Source of the DNA: Atopobiaceae bacterium
GTDB taxonomy: Bacteria > Actinomycetota > Coriobacteriia > Coriobacteriales > Atopobiaceae
Direction of reading: 5' to 3'
NCBI GenBank assembly: GCA_017533825.1
Contig: JAFWIE010000035.1
Location: 1-64,000 of the forward strand
DNA: 64,000 nucleotides
The position numbers were made by a program, and so were the translations under genes. Below, piece after piece: positions 25,967 to 34,537 of this stretch. The first letter of the stretch is position 1. The number at the start of each line of letters is the position of its first letter. The notes under the pieces are model-generated. The model saw only the letters and a list, made by a program, of their open reading frames with translations. It did no database searches and had not been told where the DNA came from.

Positions 25967-26514
25967 CAGCGGGCCCCGCGGTGTGGTTCGCGACCATACG
26001 CGTCGCGGGAGCGAGCGCCTTCGCTGCGCGTGGCATCGGCACCCTGGCTTATGGCGCTGCGCATGTCGTAGGCGTGCGCGATGCCCCTCAGGACGAAGTC
26101 GCTCTCGCCGGCGTAGGTCTGGATGCGCACGTTGGCGTAGTCAAAGAGCCTGCCAAAGAGGGTTGGGTCGACGGTGACGTCGGCGATGTTCGAGAGGTCG
26201 CAGACTTGGTCCTTGATGTCGATGATGCCCGTGCGTGCGTAGAGGCGCTTGTTGGTGACGATGACGTCGGTGTCGAGGTTGGCGAAGATGCGCGGCACGT
26301 TGATCACGAGGATGGCAGCCACGGCTGCCCCGAAGATGATGATGCCTGCGATGCTGTTGTTGAACTGCGTCCACATCACAACGAGTAGTACCAGCCCTAA
26401 GGCAAGGAGCGGAACCGTGCCCAGGATGATGGGCACCCACGACTCCTTGGCGTGGAAGACCTCGTACTCGTCGGGACTGTCGAATTGAATGCCGCGTAGC
26501 TTGCGTCTTGCCAT
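25966..26514 (-). CDS. PH domain-containing membrane protein
   Basis: 182 residues. Two transmembrane helices (~27-47 and ~53-75) are followed by a bacterial PH-like domain (bPH2/DUF304; ~80-160: DTDVIVTNKRLYARTGIIDIKDQVCDLSNIADVTV). The C-terminal ~20 residues are Arg-rich and disordered. AGGAGC lies just before the start. It is translationally coupled to rlmD. Its function is unknown; proteins of this type are often small membrane-anchored accessory factors. Confidence 0.82.
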   Translation of the reverse strand: MARRKLRGIQFDSPDEYEVFHAKESWVPIILGTVPLLALGLVLLVVMWTQFNNSIAGIIIFGAAVAAILVINVPRIFANLDTDVIVTNKRLYARTGIIDIKDQVCDLSNIADVTVDPTLFGRLFDYANVRIQTYAGESDFVLRGIAHAYDMRSAISQGADATRSEGARSRDAYGREPHRGAR

Positions 26515-26593
26515 GATTTGCTCCTAGTCAGCGAAGGTGGGCATAGGCGTTAGAATGGACAAAACGATGGTACCTCAGGTGGAGGGGGTTGTC

Positions 26594-27049
26594 ATGGATG
26601 CATCGGAGCGCGGTGAGAAAGCGCGCGGCAACTTTTTGCAGGGTTACAATTGCGCACAGTCGGTGGTGTTGGCCTTTGAGGACGTGCTGGCTGAGGCTGG
26701 CATCGATGCAAACGTGGCGGCGCGGCTCTCGTCTCCCTTTGGCGGAGGTATGGGGCGCATGCGCGAGGTGTGTGGTGCGGTGAGCGGTATGCTCATGGTG
26801 CTCGGTCTCGTGGAAGGCTACGACGATCCCAAGGCATTTGCGGCCAAGAAGGAACTCTACGCGCGCGTACAGGAGTTGGCTGGTGCGTACGCACAGGAGA
26901 ACGGCTCCATCGTGTGTCGGGAGCTGCTTGGCTTACGCAAGGGTCCGAGCGAGGCCACGCCCGAACGACGAACGGACGCCTACTATCGCAAGCGTCCGTG
27001 TCCCGAGCTCTGTGCCTGTGCCGCTCGTATCTTGGCGGAGCATCTGTAG
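26594..27049 (+). CDS. C_GCAxxG_C_C family redox protein
   Basis: 151 residues. The family signature is visible: GYNCAQSVV, then GGGMGRMREVCGAVSGMLMVLGL, then IVCRELLGL, then CPELCACAARI near the C-terminus. These cysteines are thought to bind an iron-sulfur or other redox cofactor; the biochemical role is not established. The start at 26594 follows GGAGGGG with 6-base spacing; an upstream in-frame ATG at 26537 adds 19 residues without family similarity. It is divergent from the PH-domain gene and followed by a hairpin repeat. Confidence 0.86.
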   Translation: MDASERGEKARGNFLQGYNCAQSVVLAFEDVLAEAGIDANVAARLSSPFGGGMGRMREVCGAVSGMLMVLGLVEGYDDPKAFAAKKELYARVQELAGAYAQENGSIVCRELLGLRKGPSEATPERRTDAYYRKRPCPELCACAARILAEHL

Positions 27050-27060
27050 CGGGTCGCTTG

Positions 27061-27091
27061 GGGTCCACTGGGGGCCACCCCCAATGGACCC
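27061..27091. repeat. GGTCCACTGGGGG hairpin, copy 2
   Basis: GGGTCCACTGGGGG (27061-27074) pairs with CCCCCAATGGACCC (27078-27091) at 13 of 14 positions around a 3-base loop. It lies between the convergent ends of the C_GCAxxG gene and ppk. Confidence 0.75.
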
Positions 27092-27112
27092 GCGACCTTA
27101 TCGCCCGAAGAG

Positions 27113-29794
27113 TTAACGTCCGAAGAGCGTGCGGAATCCCTCCCCAAAGAGATTGAGCGCCCTCAGGAAGCGATTGCCTCCCTCGGCCTGTGGCGCTTCC
27201 TGCTCTTGCACGCGCTCAATAGCTCGTTCCTGCGCGCGTTCTTGCACGTCCTGTACGCGCTCCTGCACACGTTCCTGCACCTTCTCATGGGCGCGGGCGA
27301 TGAGCGAGGGTGTGGGGGCCTCTTCCTGGCGCACGTCAGCCTGCTCCTCGCTGAAGGCGTCGATTGGCCAGGCTGTCTCGTCGGCGGACAGGGCCTCAGA
27401 CTCGTCCTCGGCACCCGCTTCCGAGACCACGATCTCGCGCACGGGGTTGCCGTACAGCACCTCGGGGATGGGCGGGACCACGGATGCCTCGGGCACGAGC
27501 GGCACGTCCTCGTTGTCGCGTGCTTTGCGGGCACGGTCGTAGGCGAGAACGATGAGTGACTGCTGGGCGTCCACGCGCGGGGCGCCCTCCTCGACCTCGA
27601 CTTTCTCCCACGTACCCTCAGCGGTGAGCTGGCGCGCCTTCACGTTGTCCGCAAGCTGGATGTTCATGTACTGCAGCACGAGCGCGCGGCAGGTGGGATC
27701 GAGTACGGGGTAGGCGATCTCCACGCGGTGCTCGGTGTTGCGGGTCATCATGTCGGCCGACGAGAGGTAGACCGTGTCCACGTTGGCACCGAAGGCGTAC
27801 ACGCGCGCATGCTCCAGGAAGCGTCCGACGATTTGGCGAATCACTAAGCCGTCGCCGCTGGCATCCACGTCCACGATGCAAGTGATGCCGCGGATGACAA
27901 GGATTACCTTGACGCCGGCGTTGCATGCCTCGACGATCTTGTCGATGACGTCGCGGTCCGTGAGTGAGTTCATCTTCATGAAGAGTTGGGCGGGCTGGCC
28001 TGCGCGCGCACGTTCGATCTCGCGATTCATGCCGCGCACGATGAGGGGCTTCAGGCCCTCGGGTGCCACGCCCAGGTAGCGATAGGTGCCGCGCAGGTTG
28101 CCCAGGCTCAGGTTGCGGAAGAAGACGTTGCCGTCCTCGGCGATGCCGTCGTGGGCGGTGAGGAGCATGAAGTCGGAGTAGAGCTTGGCGGTCTTCTCGT
28201 TGAAGTTGCCCGTGCCAAGGCAGGTGATGCGCTTGATGTTGCCGCGCTCGTGGTAGGTAACCTGGCAGATCTTCGAGTGGCACTTGAAGCCTTCGGAACC
28301 GTAGATGACGGTGCAGCCGGCTGCCTCGAGGCGCTCGGCCCACTCGATGTTGTTTGCCTCGTCGAAGCGGGCGCGCAGCTCCATGAGCACCGTGACGTCC
28401 TTGCCGTTCTCGGCCGCCTGAATGAGGCTCTCGCACAGGTGGGATTGCTTGGCTACGCGGTAGAGCGTGATCTTGATGGAGATGCAGTCGTCGTCTTGGC
28501 TTGCCTCGCGCAGGAGATTGAGCAGGGGACTCATCGACTCGTAGGGGTAGAAGAGCAGGATGTCGTGGTCCTCTACCTGCTCGCGCATGGGACGCGTGAG
28601 GTCGGCCATGGGGCTCGCCTGGGGCTCGACCGGCTCGTTGGTGAGCTCGCGGTGGTGCTTCTCGGGAATCTTGCTCTCGAGGCCATAGACGTAGGAAAGG
28701 TCGAGCGGGACGTTGCGGATGAAGACGCGCGAGGGCAGCAGGTTGAGCTCCTGGCGTATGAACTCGCTCAGGGCGGCGTCGAATTGGCCTTCGATCTCGA
28801 GGCGAACGGGTTGCAGGCGCAGGCGCTTCTTGAGCACCTTGCGCATGTGCTGGCGGTAGTCCTCTTCCTCGCCGACGCCCTCGCCGTCGGGATCTACGTC
28901 GGCATTGCGCGTGACGCGGATGATGGCAGTGCTCGTGGAGCGATACGCGCCGAAGCAGGTGTCCACCTGGCTCGCGATGACATCCTCGAGCAGGATGAAG
29001 CGGAATTTGGAGGGACGGCTGGGAAGCTGGATGATGCGCGGCGCATGGTGGGGCATCTCGATGATGCCGAGCACGCCGGTCTCATCCTGGCCGTCGAGCG
29101 CACAGACGACGTAGAGCGAGCCATTGCGCAGGTTGGGGAACGGGTGGCGTGGATCCACCATAAGCGGTGAGAGGATGGGCGAGAGGTTCTTCTTGAAGTA
29201 ACGGGTGACGAACTCGGCGTCCTCCTCCGTCATGGTGTCGCGCGTGACGCGGTTGAGGCCGCGGTTACGCAACTGCGCCTCGAGCTCCAGCTCGGCGCGC
29301 TCTTGGCGCTCTACAAGCGGGGGAAGCGTCTGGAAGATGAGCTCGAGCTGCTGTGAGGGCGTCATGCCGCTCTTGTTGTCCACCGGCTCGTGCTTGAGGG
29401 AGGCGAGGTCAGAGAGGCCACCCACGCGAATCATGAACCACTCGTGGAGGTTCGAGCCGAAGATTTCGACGAACTTGAGGCGCTCGAAGAGGGGCACGGA
29501 CTCGTCGAAGGCCTCGTCAAGCACGCGGTTGTTGAAGCGAAGCCAACTGACCTCGCGGTTCTGGGTATAGGAAGTGTCCACGCCACCGCCGTTGCGGTGT
29601 CGGCCGGCGCCCAGGCGATCCATCGTTGCCTTGACGGCCTTGCGTGCCTTCTTGGATGACTCGTGCTCGTAGGCGCTTGTGGTGGCGGAGTACTTGTCAA
29701 CTTGCTCGCCCTTGGGCGTGAGCTTTTCCTTGCGCGCGGCCTCAATCTCGGCGAGCTCGCGGCTCTTCTGGTCGTGCTTGTCCTTCTTTGCCAT
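27113..29794 (-). CDS. ppk: Polyphosphate kinase 1 with long C-terminal tail
   Basis: 893 residues; PPK1 is usually near 700. It makes polyphosphate from ATP. The N-terminal domain starts near residue 70 with NREVSWLRFNNRVLDEA. The first catalytic His lies in KCHSKICQV and the second region is SSADMMTRNTEHRVEI. The first ~65 residues are Lys/Glu-rich. After about residue 750 comes a low-complexity tail ending in short repeats of the type VQERVQ/AQERAIERVQ and a closing hydrophobic FLRALNLFGEGFRTLFG, perhaps a membrane- or partner-binding helix. The start at 29794 follows GGAGGA. It is divergent from arcA. Confidence 0.92.
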   Translation of the reverse strand: MAKKDKHDQKSRELAEIEAARKEKLTPKGEQVDKYSATTSAYEHESSKKARKAVKATMDRLGAGRHRNGGGVDTSYTQNREVSWLRFNNRVLDEAFDESVPLFERLKFVEIFGSNLHEWFMIRVGGLSDLASLKHEPVDNKSGMTPSQQLELIFQTLPPLVERQERAELELEAQLRNRGLNRVTRDTMTEEDAEFVTRYFKKNLSPILSPLMVDPRHPFPNLRNGSLYVVCALDGQDETGVLGIIEMPHHAPRIIQLPSRPSKFRFILLEDVIASQVDTCFGAYRSTSTAIIRVTRNADVDPDGEGVGEEEDYRQHMRKVLKKRLRLQPVRLEIEGQFDAALSEFIRQELNLLPSRVFIRNVPLDLSYVYGLESKIPEKHHRELTNEPVEPQASPMADLTRPMREQVEDHDILLFYPYESMSPLLNLLREASQDDDCISIKITLYRVAKQSHLCESLIQAAENGKDVTVLMELRARFDEANNIEWAERLEAAGCTVIYGSEGFKCHSKICQVTYHERGNIKRITCLGTGNFNEKTAKLYSDFMLLTAHDGIAEDGNVFFRNLSLGNLRGTYRYLGVAPEGLKPLIVRGMNREIERARAGQPAQLFMKMNSLTDRDVIDKIVEACNAGVKVILVIRGITCIVDVDASGDGLVIRQIVGRFLEHARVYAFGANVDTVYLSSADMMTRNTEHRVEIAYPVLDPTCRALVLQYMNIQLADNVKARQLTAEGTWEKVEVEEGAPRVDAQQSLIVLAYDRARKARDNEDVPLVPEASVVPPIPEVLYGNPVREIVVSEAGAEDESEALSADETAWPIDAFSEEQADVRQEEAPTPSLIARAHEKVQERVQERVQDVQERAQERAIERVQEQEAPQAEGGNRFLRALNLFGEGFRTLFGR

Positions 29795-29851
29795 GGGTCC
29801 TCCATGCTCGGCGTTCGTGAGAACCACCATTATACCGCGAGACGATGCGTC

Positions 29852-29915
29852 CATTGGGGTCCATCGGGAGGTGGTCCATCGGCGGGTATCCCCCAGTGGA
29901 CCACCCCCAGTGGAC
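29852..29915. repeat. GGTCCACTGGGGG hairpin, copy 3 (compound)
   Basis: It contains two left half-sites (TCCATTGGGG and GGTGGTCCATC) and two right half-sites (CCCCCAGTGGACC, and CCCCCAGTGGACC again), so two hairpins overlap. Unlike the other copies between gene ends, this one lies between divergent genes (ppk and arcA), upstream of the arcA promoter. Confidence 0.65.
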
Positions 29916-29934
29916 CGAGTGCGTCCATGAAGGG

Positions 29935-29966
29935 TTGCTCTCATGAGCCATTTGCTCACGTATAAT
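29935..29966 (+). promoter_or_regulatory. Putative arcA promoter with small dyad
   Basis: A perfect -10 TATAAT lies at 29961-29966, with TTGCTC at 29935-29940 as a possible but overspaced (20 bp) -35. The dyad TGAGC-N5-GCTCA (29944-29958) sits between them and could be an operator. It ends 31 bp before the arcA start. Confidence 0.5.
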
Positions 29967-29996
29967 GTCTTTGTATCCCAGACGAAGGGAGGGGAC

Positions 29997-31238
29997 ATGC
30001 TCAACGTACACAACGAAGTGGGAAGGCTCCGCAAGGTCATGCTGCATCGTCCGGGAGGCGAGTTGCTGAACCTCTCGCCACAGAACCTCGAGCCGCTGCT
30101 CTTTGACGATATCCCCTTCCTCGAGGTGGCGCAGGCCGAACATGACGCGTTCGCGCAGATGCTGCGTGATGAGGGAGTCGAGGTCATCTACGTGGAGGAC
30201 CTGCTTGCTGAGGCGCTCAAGTCGCGGCCTCCGCTGCGGCATCAGTTCATTGACGACTTCGTCCGCGAGAGCGGGCTTGCTGGGGCAGAGGTCATCCGTG
30301 CCGTCACCGAGCGGCTCAATGCCATTGAGGATGTCGGCGAGCTTGTCGACAAGGCCATCTGCGGCGTGCGACGAGACGAGCTCGACCTTGGCGGTGCAGC
30401 GCTCGAGCTTGCCGACCTCGTGGGCACGGCGCAGAGCGGCAATCCCGACCTCGTGATCGACCCGTTGCCCAATTTGTATTTCACACGCGACACCTTCACC
30501 ATCGTGGGGGAGGGCGTAAACATCAACCGCATGTACAGCGAGAATCGTCAGCGCGAGACGCTGCTGGCACAGTACGTCTTCACCTATCACCCGAAGCTGC
30601 GCCGCACGCCGGTGTGGTACCGCCGAAGCAGTCCGTACCACCTCGAGGGCGGTGATTTCCTCAACCTGAGCAAGCACATCGTCGCGGTGGGCATCTCTCA
30701 GCGCACCCAGTCCGCCGCCATCGATATGCTGGCAAAGAACATCTTCTGGTCTGGTGACGTCGAGAACCCCATCGAGCAGGTCTATGCCCTGCTCATTCCC
30801 GACACGCGCGCAATGATGCACCTCGATACGGTGCTCACGCAGGTCGATGTGGACGCGTTCCTCGTGCACCCGGGCATCTTGGGCACGCTCGAGACGTTTA
30901 GCGTGACGCGTGGCGCGCGCTCGGGCAGCCTGTGCGTGCAGTATGTCGACGAACCGCTGGAACGTGTGCTCGGACGTGCCATCGGATGTGGCTCGGTTCG
31001 GCTCATCCGCTGCGGTGGTGACGACCCCATCGCTGCTGCGCGCGAACAGTGGAACGACGGCTCCAACACGTTGGCGGTCTCGCCCGGGCGCGTCTTTGTG
31101 TACCAGCGAAACTCCGTGACCAACGAGATTCTGTATCGGGAGGGCTTTGAGTTGCTGCAGATTCCCTCGGCCGAGCTTAGCCGCGGTCGAGGCGGCCCGC
31201 ACTGCATGAGCATGCCCTTCGTACGCGACGAGCTGTAG
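29997..31238 (+). CDS. arcA: Arginine deiminase
   Basis: 413 residues, normal for ArcA, which converts arginine to citrulline and ammonia, the first step of the arginine deiminase pathway. Family motifs include LHRPGGEL near the N-terminus, LPNLYFTRDTFTI, HLEGGDFL, and the C-terminal GRGGPHCMSMP with the catalytic nucleophile Cys403. GGGAGGGG gives a strong ribosome site before 29997. The ornithine carbamoyltransferase gene that normally follows is 1.6 kb away, separated by a nuclease-like gene between 94-bp repeats. No carbamate kinase or arginine/ornithine antiporter is in the window. Confidence 0.95.
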   Translation: MLNVHNEVGRLRKVMLHRPGGELLNLSPQNLEPLLFDDIPFLEVAQAEHDAFAQMLRDEGVEVIYVEDLLAEALKSRPPLRHQFIDDFVRESGLAGAEVIRAVTERLNAIEDVGELVDKAICGVRRDELDLGGAALELADLVGTAQSGNPDLVIDPLPNLYFTRDTFTIVGEGVNINRMYSENRQRETLLAQYVFTYHPKLRRTPVWYRRSSPYHLEGGDFLNLSKHIVAVGISQRTQSAAIDMLAKNIFWSGDVENPIEQVYALLIPDTRAMMHLDTVLTQVDVDAFLVHPGILGTLETFSVTRGARSGSLCVQYVDEPLERVLGRAIGCGSVRLIRCGGDDPIAAAREQWNDGSNTLAVSPGRVFVYQRNSVTNEILYREGFELLQIPSAELSRGRGGPHCMSMPFVRDEL

Positions 31239-31248
31239 GGTCCGCTCG

Positions 31249-31302
31249 CCCCCGCCTCACGCCCGCCGCCCCCGCCGCGCGTCCGCCGCCCTCGCCTCAC
31301 GA
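31249..31302. repeat. C-rich low-complexity tract with direct repeat
   Basis: A cytosine/guanine tract with almost no A or T. The 15-mer CGCCCCCGCCTCACG at 31249-31263 recurs at 31288-31302 with one change, 39 bp downstream. It lies directly between the arcA stop and the first 94-bp element, and may be a replication-slippage product. Confidence 0.6.
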
Positions 31303-31307
31303 TGGGG

Positions 31308-31401
31308 AAGTGTACATTCTGCAAGCATGGAAAAGCATTGATGAAAGAAAGACCAGTTAAACGCATGTATGCATATATGCGATGTGGCCGAATGTACACT
31401 T
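31308..31401. mobile_element. 94-bp terminal-inverted-repeat element, copy 1
   Basis: The ends AAGTGTACATTC and GAATGTACACTT are perfect 12-bp inverted repeats. Aligned without gaps to the copy at 32675-32768, I count about 20 differences in 94 positions. Read in the frame that matches copy 2, it encodes a short tail VYILQAWKSIDERKTS and then a stop, very like the C-terminus of the gene at 31486. It is therefore either a non-autonomous mobile element or the leftover 3' end of a second, deleted copy of that gene. Confidence 0.7.
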
Positions 31402-31485
31402 GGGAAACGTCTTAAGCGAACCTTTTGATAGAACCTCACCTTTCGTGGGCAAGATAGGTTCATCGGCCGGACGAAAGGGGAGATG

Positions 31486-32727
31486 ATGAACATTGCCATC
31501 AACAAACTCTCAGCTCTGAAGCTTATGCGAAGCGTTCGGGAGGCTCGAGAAGACCGAGCATGGAACTTGGTGCGTCGCGATCTGGTGGCCCCTAGCCCCT
31601 ATCTGGCGACTCGCTGGTCGCCGAGCGTCATCGACCTGTCCAGGTTTGGCAAGGCGGGAGAATTCTCAGATGACGCCCCGCTTTCGGTGGCCGTTCCCTC
31701 GGCGCGCAATCGTCTGCGGATGAAGAGCGCCGCGAATACTGTGTATGGAGAAGGGCTGCCGGCGGGCTCCTTTCTTGACCTTGGCGGTGGTGTGTTCATA
31801 AGCTCACCTGAGCTCTTGTTCGTGGAGGCAGCTTCGATCATGAGTACGGCTGCGCACGTGTTGCTGGGATACGAGCTTTGCGGTGAGTATGCTCGTGATG
31901 CCCTGAGTCCCGTTGGCGGAAAGGCGGCCATGAACATCCCTCCGGTCACCACAGTACAAAAGATCTCGGCCTTCTTGGACAAATGCAAGGGCATCCACGG
32001 CCTCACGGCGGCGAAGCGGAACCTGCGCTACGTTGCAGACAACGCGTGGTCGCCTTTCGAGTCGATTGTGTCTACGCTGCTTGTCTTGCCCATATGGGAA
32101 TTGGGCTACGGCTTTCGCGGTGTGATCTTGAACAAGCGACAAACTGTTGTGGGAGGTCGGTCGGTTGGTGAGGTGGGGTCACGCGTGCCCGACATATTGA
32201 TTGCGGGGACTAAGGTTGGCATCAATTACGATGGAAGTGGCCATTTGGACCTCGATTCCATAGCGTGGGCTGCGGTGACGGCAAGGGAGAATCCCCAAGA
32301 TGAGGAGGCGCAGGAGAATCTGCGCAAGGCAATTGCGCGGGTTCGCGCGAAGGTGGTGGATGACAAGCGGCGTGATCGTGAGTTGGGTTCGAGTGGACTT
32401 CTGGTCATGCCGGTTACGAAGGAGGACCTGTATGAGCCGGGCCGCTTCGAGGCGTTGGTACATCTCATACTTGATGGGATGGAGCGCGATGCGTTGCTTG
32501 AATCGCGAGAACAACGATCCTTGCTGATGAATCGTGCACTTGCGCGCAAAAGACAAGAGATGGTGTGGTCATTGTTGCCGGGGGAGCGAGGACACACTCT
32601 TGCATGTAAGTTGGCGCGCGAAGAGGAGGCGAGAATGCGGGGGACAGTGCCCGTCCAAGTGCTTCCTCCTACCATAGTGTACATTCTGCAAGGGGAGAAA
32701 AACATTGATGTGAGAAATGCCAGTTGA
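31486..32727 (+). CDS. PD-(D/E)XK nuclease-like protein of a Coriobacteriia accessory family
   Basis: 413 residues. The centre (about 190-260) looks like an endonuclease fold: SPFESIVSTLLVLP, GSRVPDILI, VGINYDGSGH. From memory, a multi-copy family in Coriobacteriia has this arrangement with ...CDL...AVEYDSD; here the expected Glu before YDG is Asn (INYDG), which may abolish or alter cleavage. A basic patch follows (DDKRRDREL) and then VMPVTKEDLYEPGRFEAL. The C-terminal 16 residues are encoded by the second 94-bp element. The start may be 31483 or 31486; AAAGGGGAG at 31474-31482 favours 31486. It interrupts the arcA-arcB pair. Its role is unknown; defence or an addiction-type function is possible. 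Confidence 0.6.
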   Translation: MNIAINKLSALKLMRSVREAREDRAWNLVRRDLVAPSPYLATRWSPSVIDLSRFGKAGEFSDDAPLSVAVPSARNRLRMKSAANTVYGEGLPAGSFLDLGGGVFISSPELLFVEAASIMSTAAHVLLGYELCGEYARDALSPVGGKAAMNIPPVTTVQKISAFLDKCKGIHGLTAAKRNLRYVADNAWSPFESIVSTLLVLPIWELGYGFRGVILNKRQTVVGGRSVGEVGSRVPDILIAGTKVGINYDGSGHLDLDSIAWAAVTARENPQDEEAQENLRKAIARVRAKVVDDKRRDRELGSSGLLVMPVTKEDLYEPGRFEALVHLILDGMERDALLESREQRSLLMNRALARKRQEMVWSLLPGERGHTLACKLAREEEARMRGTVPVQVLPPTIVYILQGEKNIDVRNAS

Positions 32728-32768
32728 GAGTGGGTATGCATAAAAGCGATGTGGCAGAATGTGCACTT
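32675..32768. mobile_element. 94-bp terminal-inverted-repeat element, copy 2
   Basis: Same length and orientation as the copy at 31308. The end sequences TAGTGTACATTCTGC and GCAGAATGTGCACTT are inverted repeats at 13 of 15 positions. It supplies the last codons and stop of the nuclease-like gene and ends 58 bp before arcB, so the promoter of arcB must lie at or just after its right end. Confidence 0.7.
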
Positions 32769-32826
32769 TGAGCGTGGACGCCTGTAGTAGAATGCAGTGC
32801 TGTCGCACGAACGAAAGGATTGATTC

Positions 32827-33819
32827 ATGGGCGTTAATCTCAGTGGCCGCAACTTTCTCAAGCTGCTCGACTTCACTCCGGCCGAGATTGAGTATCTCAT
32901 CGACCTCTCGGCAGACTTCAAGCAGCTCAAGCGCGCTGGTGTGCCGCATCGGCATCTCGAGGGCAAGAACATCGTGCTCCTCTTTGAGAAGACCTCCACG
33001 CGTACGCGCTGCTCTTTCGAGGTCGCGGGCTACGACCTGGGCATGGGCGTGACGTATCTCGATCCCGCGAGCTCGCAGATGGGCAACAAAGAGTCCATCG
33101 AGGACACCGCCCGCGTGCTCGGCCGCATGTACGATGGCATCGAGTATCGCGGCTTCGACCAGGCAATCGTGGAGGAGCTTGCGGCGAACGCCGGCGTCCC
33201 CGTGTGGAATGGCCTGACTACCGAGTTCCATCCCACACAGATGATTGCCGACATGCTCACCGTGCGCGAGAAGTTCGGCCACCTGCGCGGCCTCAAGCTC
33301 ACCTTCTTTGGTGATGCGCGCAACAACGTGGCGAACTCGCTCATGGTGGTGTGTGCAAAGATGGGCATGCGCTTCTGCGCGTGCGGCCCGAAGGAGAACA
33401 TGCCCGAGGCAGAGCTCGTCGAGCAGTGCCGCGCGATTGCCGCGCAGACGGGCGGCGAGGTCGTGCTCACCGACTCCGTGGACGAGGGCGCGCGCGATGC
33501 CAACGTGCTCTACACCGACATCTGGGTCTCGATGGGAGAGCCCGCCGAGCTGTGGGCAGAGCGCATCCGCCTGCTTTCGCCGTATCAGGTCAATGCCGCC
33601 GTCATGGAGAAGGCCGCTGCGGATGCTATCTTCATGCACTGCCTGCCAAGCTTCCACGATACCAAGACGACCGTCGGGGCCGATATCGCGCAGAAGTTTG
33701 GCATCGAGGAGATGGAAGTCACGGATGAGGTCTTTGAGTCGTCGCGCTCTGTCGTCTTTGACGAGGCCGAGAACCGCATGCACTCCATCAAGGCCGTGAT
33801 GTACGCGACCCTCAAATAG
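32827..33819 (+). CDS. arcB: Ornithine carbamoyltransferase
   Basis: 330 residues. The carbamoyl-phosphate motif STRTR is at 57-61 and the ornithine motif HCLP at 271-274, with [31 protein letters not shown] and FHPTQMIAD between. The [12 protein letters not shown] style and the neighbouring arginine deiminase indicate the catabolic enzyme (citrulline to carbamoyl phosphate and ornithine), though sequence alone does not exclude the anabolic ArgF role. GAAAGGA precedes the start. It probably now has its own promoter downstream of the 94-bp element. It converges closely on a MarR gene (3 bp gap). Confidence 0.95.
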   Translation: MGVNLSGRNFLKLLDFTPAEIEYLIDLSADFKQLKRAGVPHRHLEGKNIVLLFEKTSTRTRCSFEVAGYDLGMGVTYLDPASSQMGNKESIEDTARVLGRMYDGIEYRGFDQAIVEELAANAGVPVWNGLTTEFHPTQMIADMLTVREKFGHLRGLKLTFFGDARNNVANSLMVVCAKMGMRFCACGPKENMPEAELVEQCRAIAAQTGGEVVLTDSVDEGARDANVLYTDIWVSMGEPAELWAERIRLLSPYQVNAAVMEKAAADAIFMHCLPSFHDTKTTVGADIAQKFGIEEMEVTDEVFESSRSVVFDEAENRMHSIKAVMYATLK

Positions 33820-33822
33820 CGG

Positions 33823-34521
33823 TTACATTGTGCGTCGCACGCATACCTCGCGTGTGCAGGTGCGGCAATTGTGATCGCACGGCATGGGCTCTGCTTCGCG
33901 CGGATAGCGCGCGTCGACCGGTCGGGTGGGACTTCCGCCCCAGTTGCGACCGTGGTCGGCGCGCGACCCATATCTGCCACGCGGGCCGCGTTCGCCATGC
34001 GGTCCGCGTGCGGGTCCGTCGGGTTCTCCCGCTTGATGGAAAATTTGATTTCGGCGATGCCGCATGTGGTGCATCTGCTCTCGCCAATCTGGCGCCAGCT
34101 CACCCTCGAGGGAGTCGGTCATGCGCGTTAGGTAGTCGCACAGCTTCTCGAGCTCCTCGTCCTCAAAGCCCTTGAAGAGCTGTTCGGGAAGGTCGCTTCG
34201 GGGCTGCTCTTCTGCGCGGCCCTTCTCCGTGAGATAGACGAGCATGACGCGGCGGTCGGTCGGAGACTGGTGCCGCGCGACGTACCCCTCTGCCTCCAGG
34301 CGTGCAATCGTCTCGTTGAGGCTCGACACGCGGATCCCGAGCACGTCAGCCATGTCTTTGGTGGCGATGCCGTCCTTCATCTTGAGCAGGGCGAGTACGC
34401 GTCCCCTGCCACGCGAAGGGTCTGCCATGGGCCCATGTTGCATCATGCGTTGGTGGTGCGTCGCGCCGATGAGGTGTTGGAGCTCGACGAGCTTGTCGAA
34501 TGCGTCTTGCTTAGTTGTCAT
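33823..34521 (-). CDS. MarR-family regulator with Cys-rich C-terminal tail
   Basis: 232 residues. A winged-helix MarR core occupies ~1-140 (ALLKMKDGIATKDMADVLGIRVSSLNETIARLEAEGYV, then the wing SPTDRRVMLVYLTEKG). An unusual Gly/Arg-rich linker (~160-205) leads to a tail C215-x3-C219-x2-C222-x4-C227. Such a cluster could bind zinc or an iron-sulfur centre and make the repressor a metal or redox sensor (inference). AAAGGAG precedes the start at 34521; a near-perfect inverted repeat just upstream is its likely own operator. The small protein gene at 34641-34835 on the same strand has a similar cysteine pattern. Confidence 0.88.
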   Translation of the reverse strand: MTTKQDAFDKLVELQHLIGATHHQRMMQHGPMADPSRGRGRVLALLKMKDGIATKDMADVLGIRVSSLNETIARLEAEGYVARHQSPTDRRVMLVYLTEKGRAEEQPRSDLPEQLFKGFEDEELEKLCDYLTRMTDSLEGELAPDWREQMHHMRHRRNQIFHQAGEPDGPARGPHGERGPRGRYGSRADHGRNWGGSPTRPVDARYPREAEPMPCDHNCRTCTREVCVRRTM

Positions 34522-34537
34522 GCGTGTCTCCTTTGCA

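Noticed and set aside
32768-32793. Promoter of arcB at TTGAGC/TAGAAT
   Set aside because: The spacer would be only 14 bp, so the match is not convincing even though a promoter is expected here.
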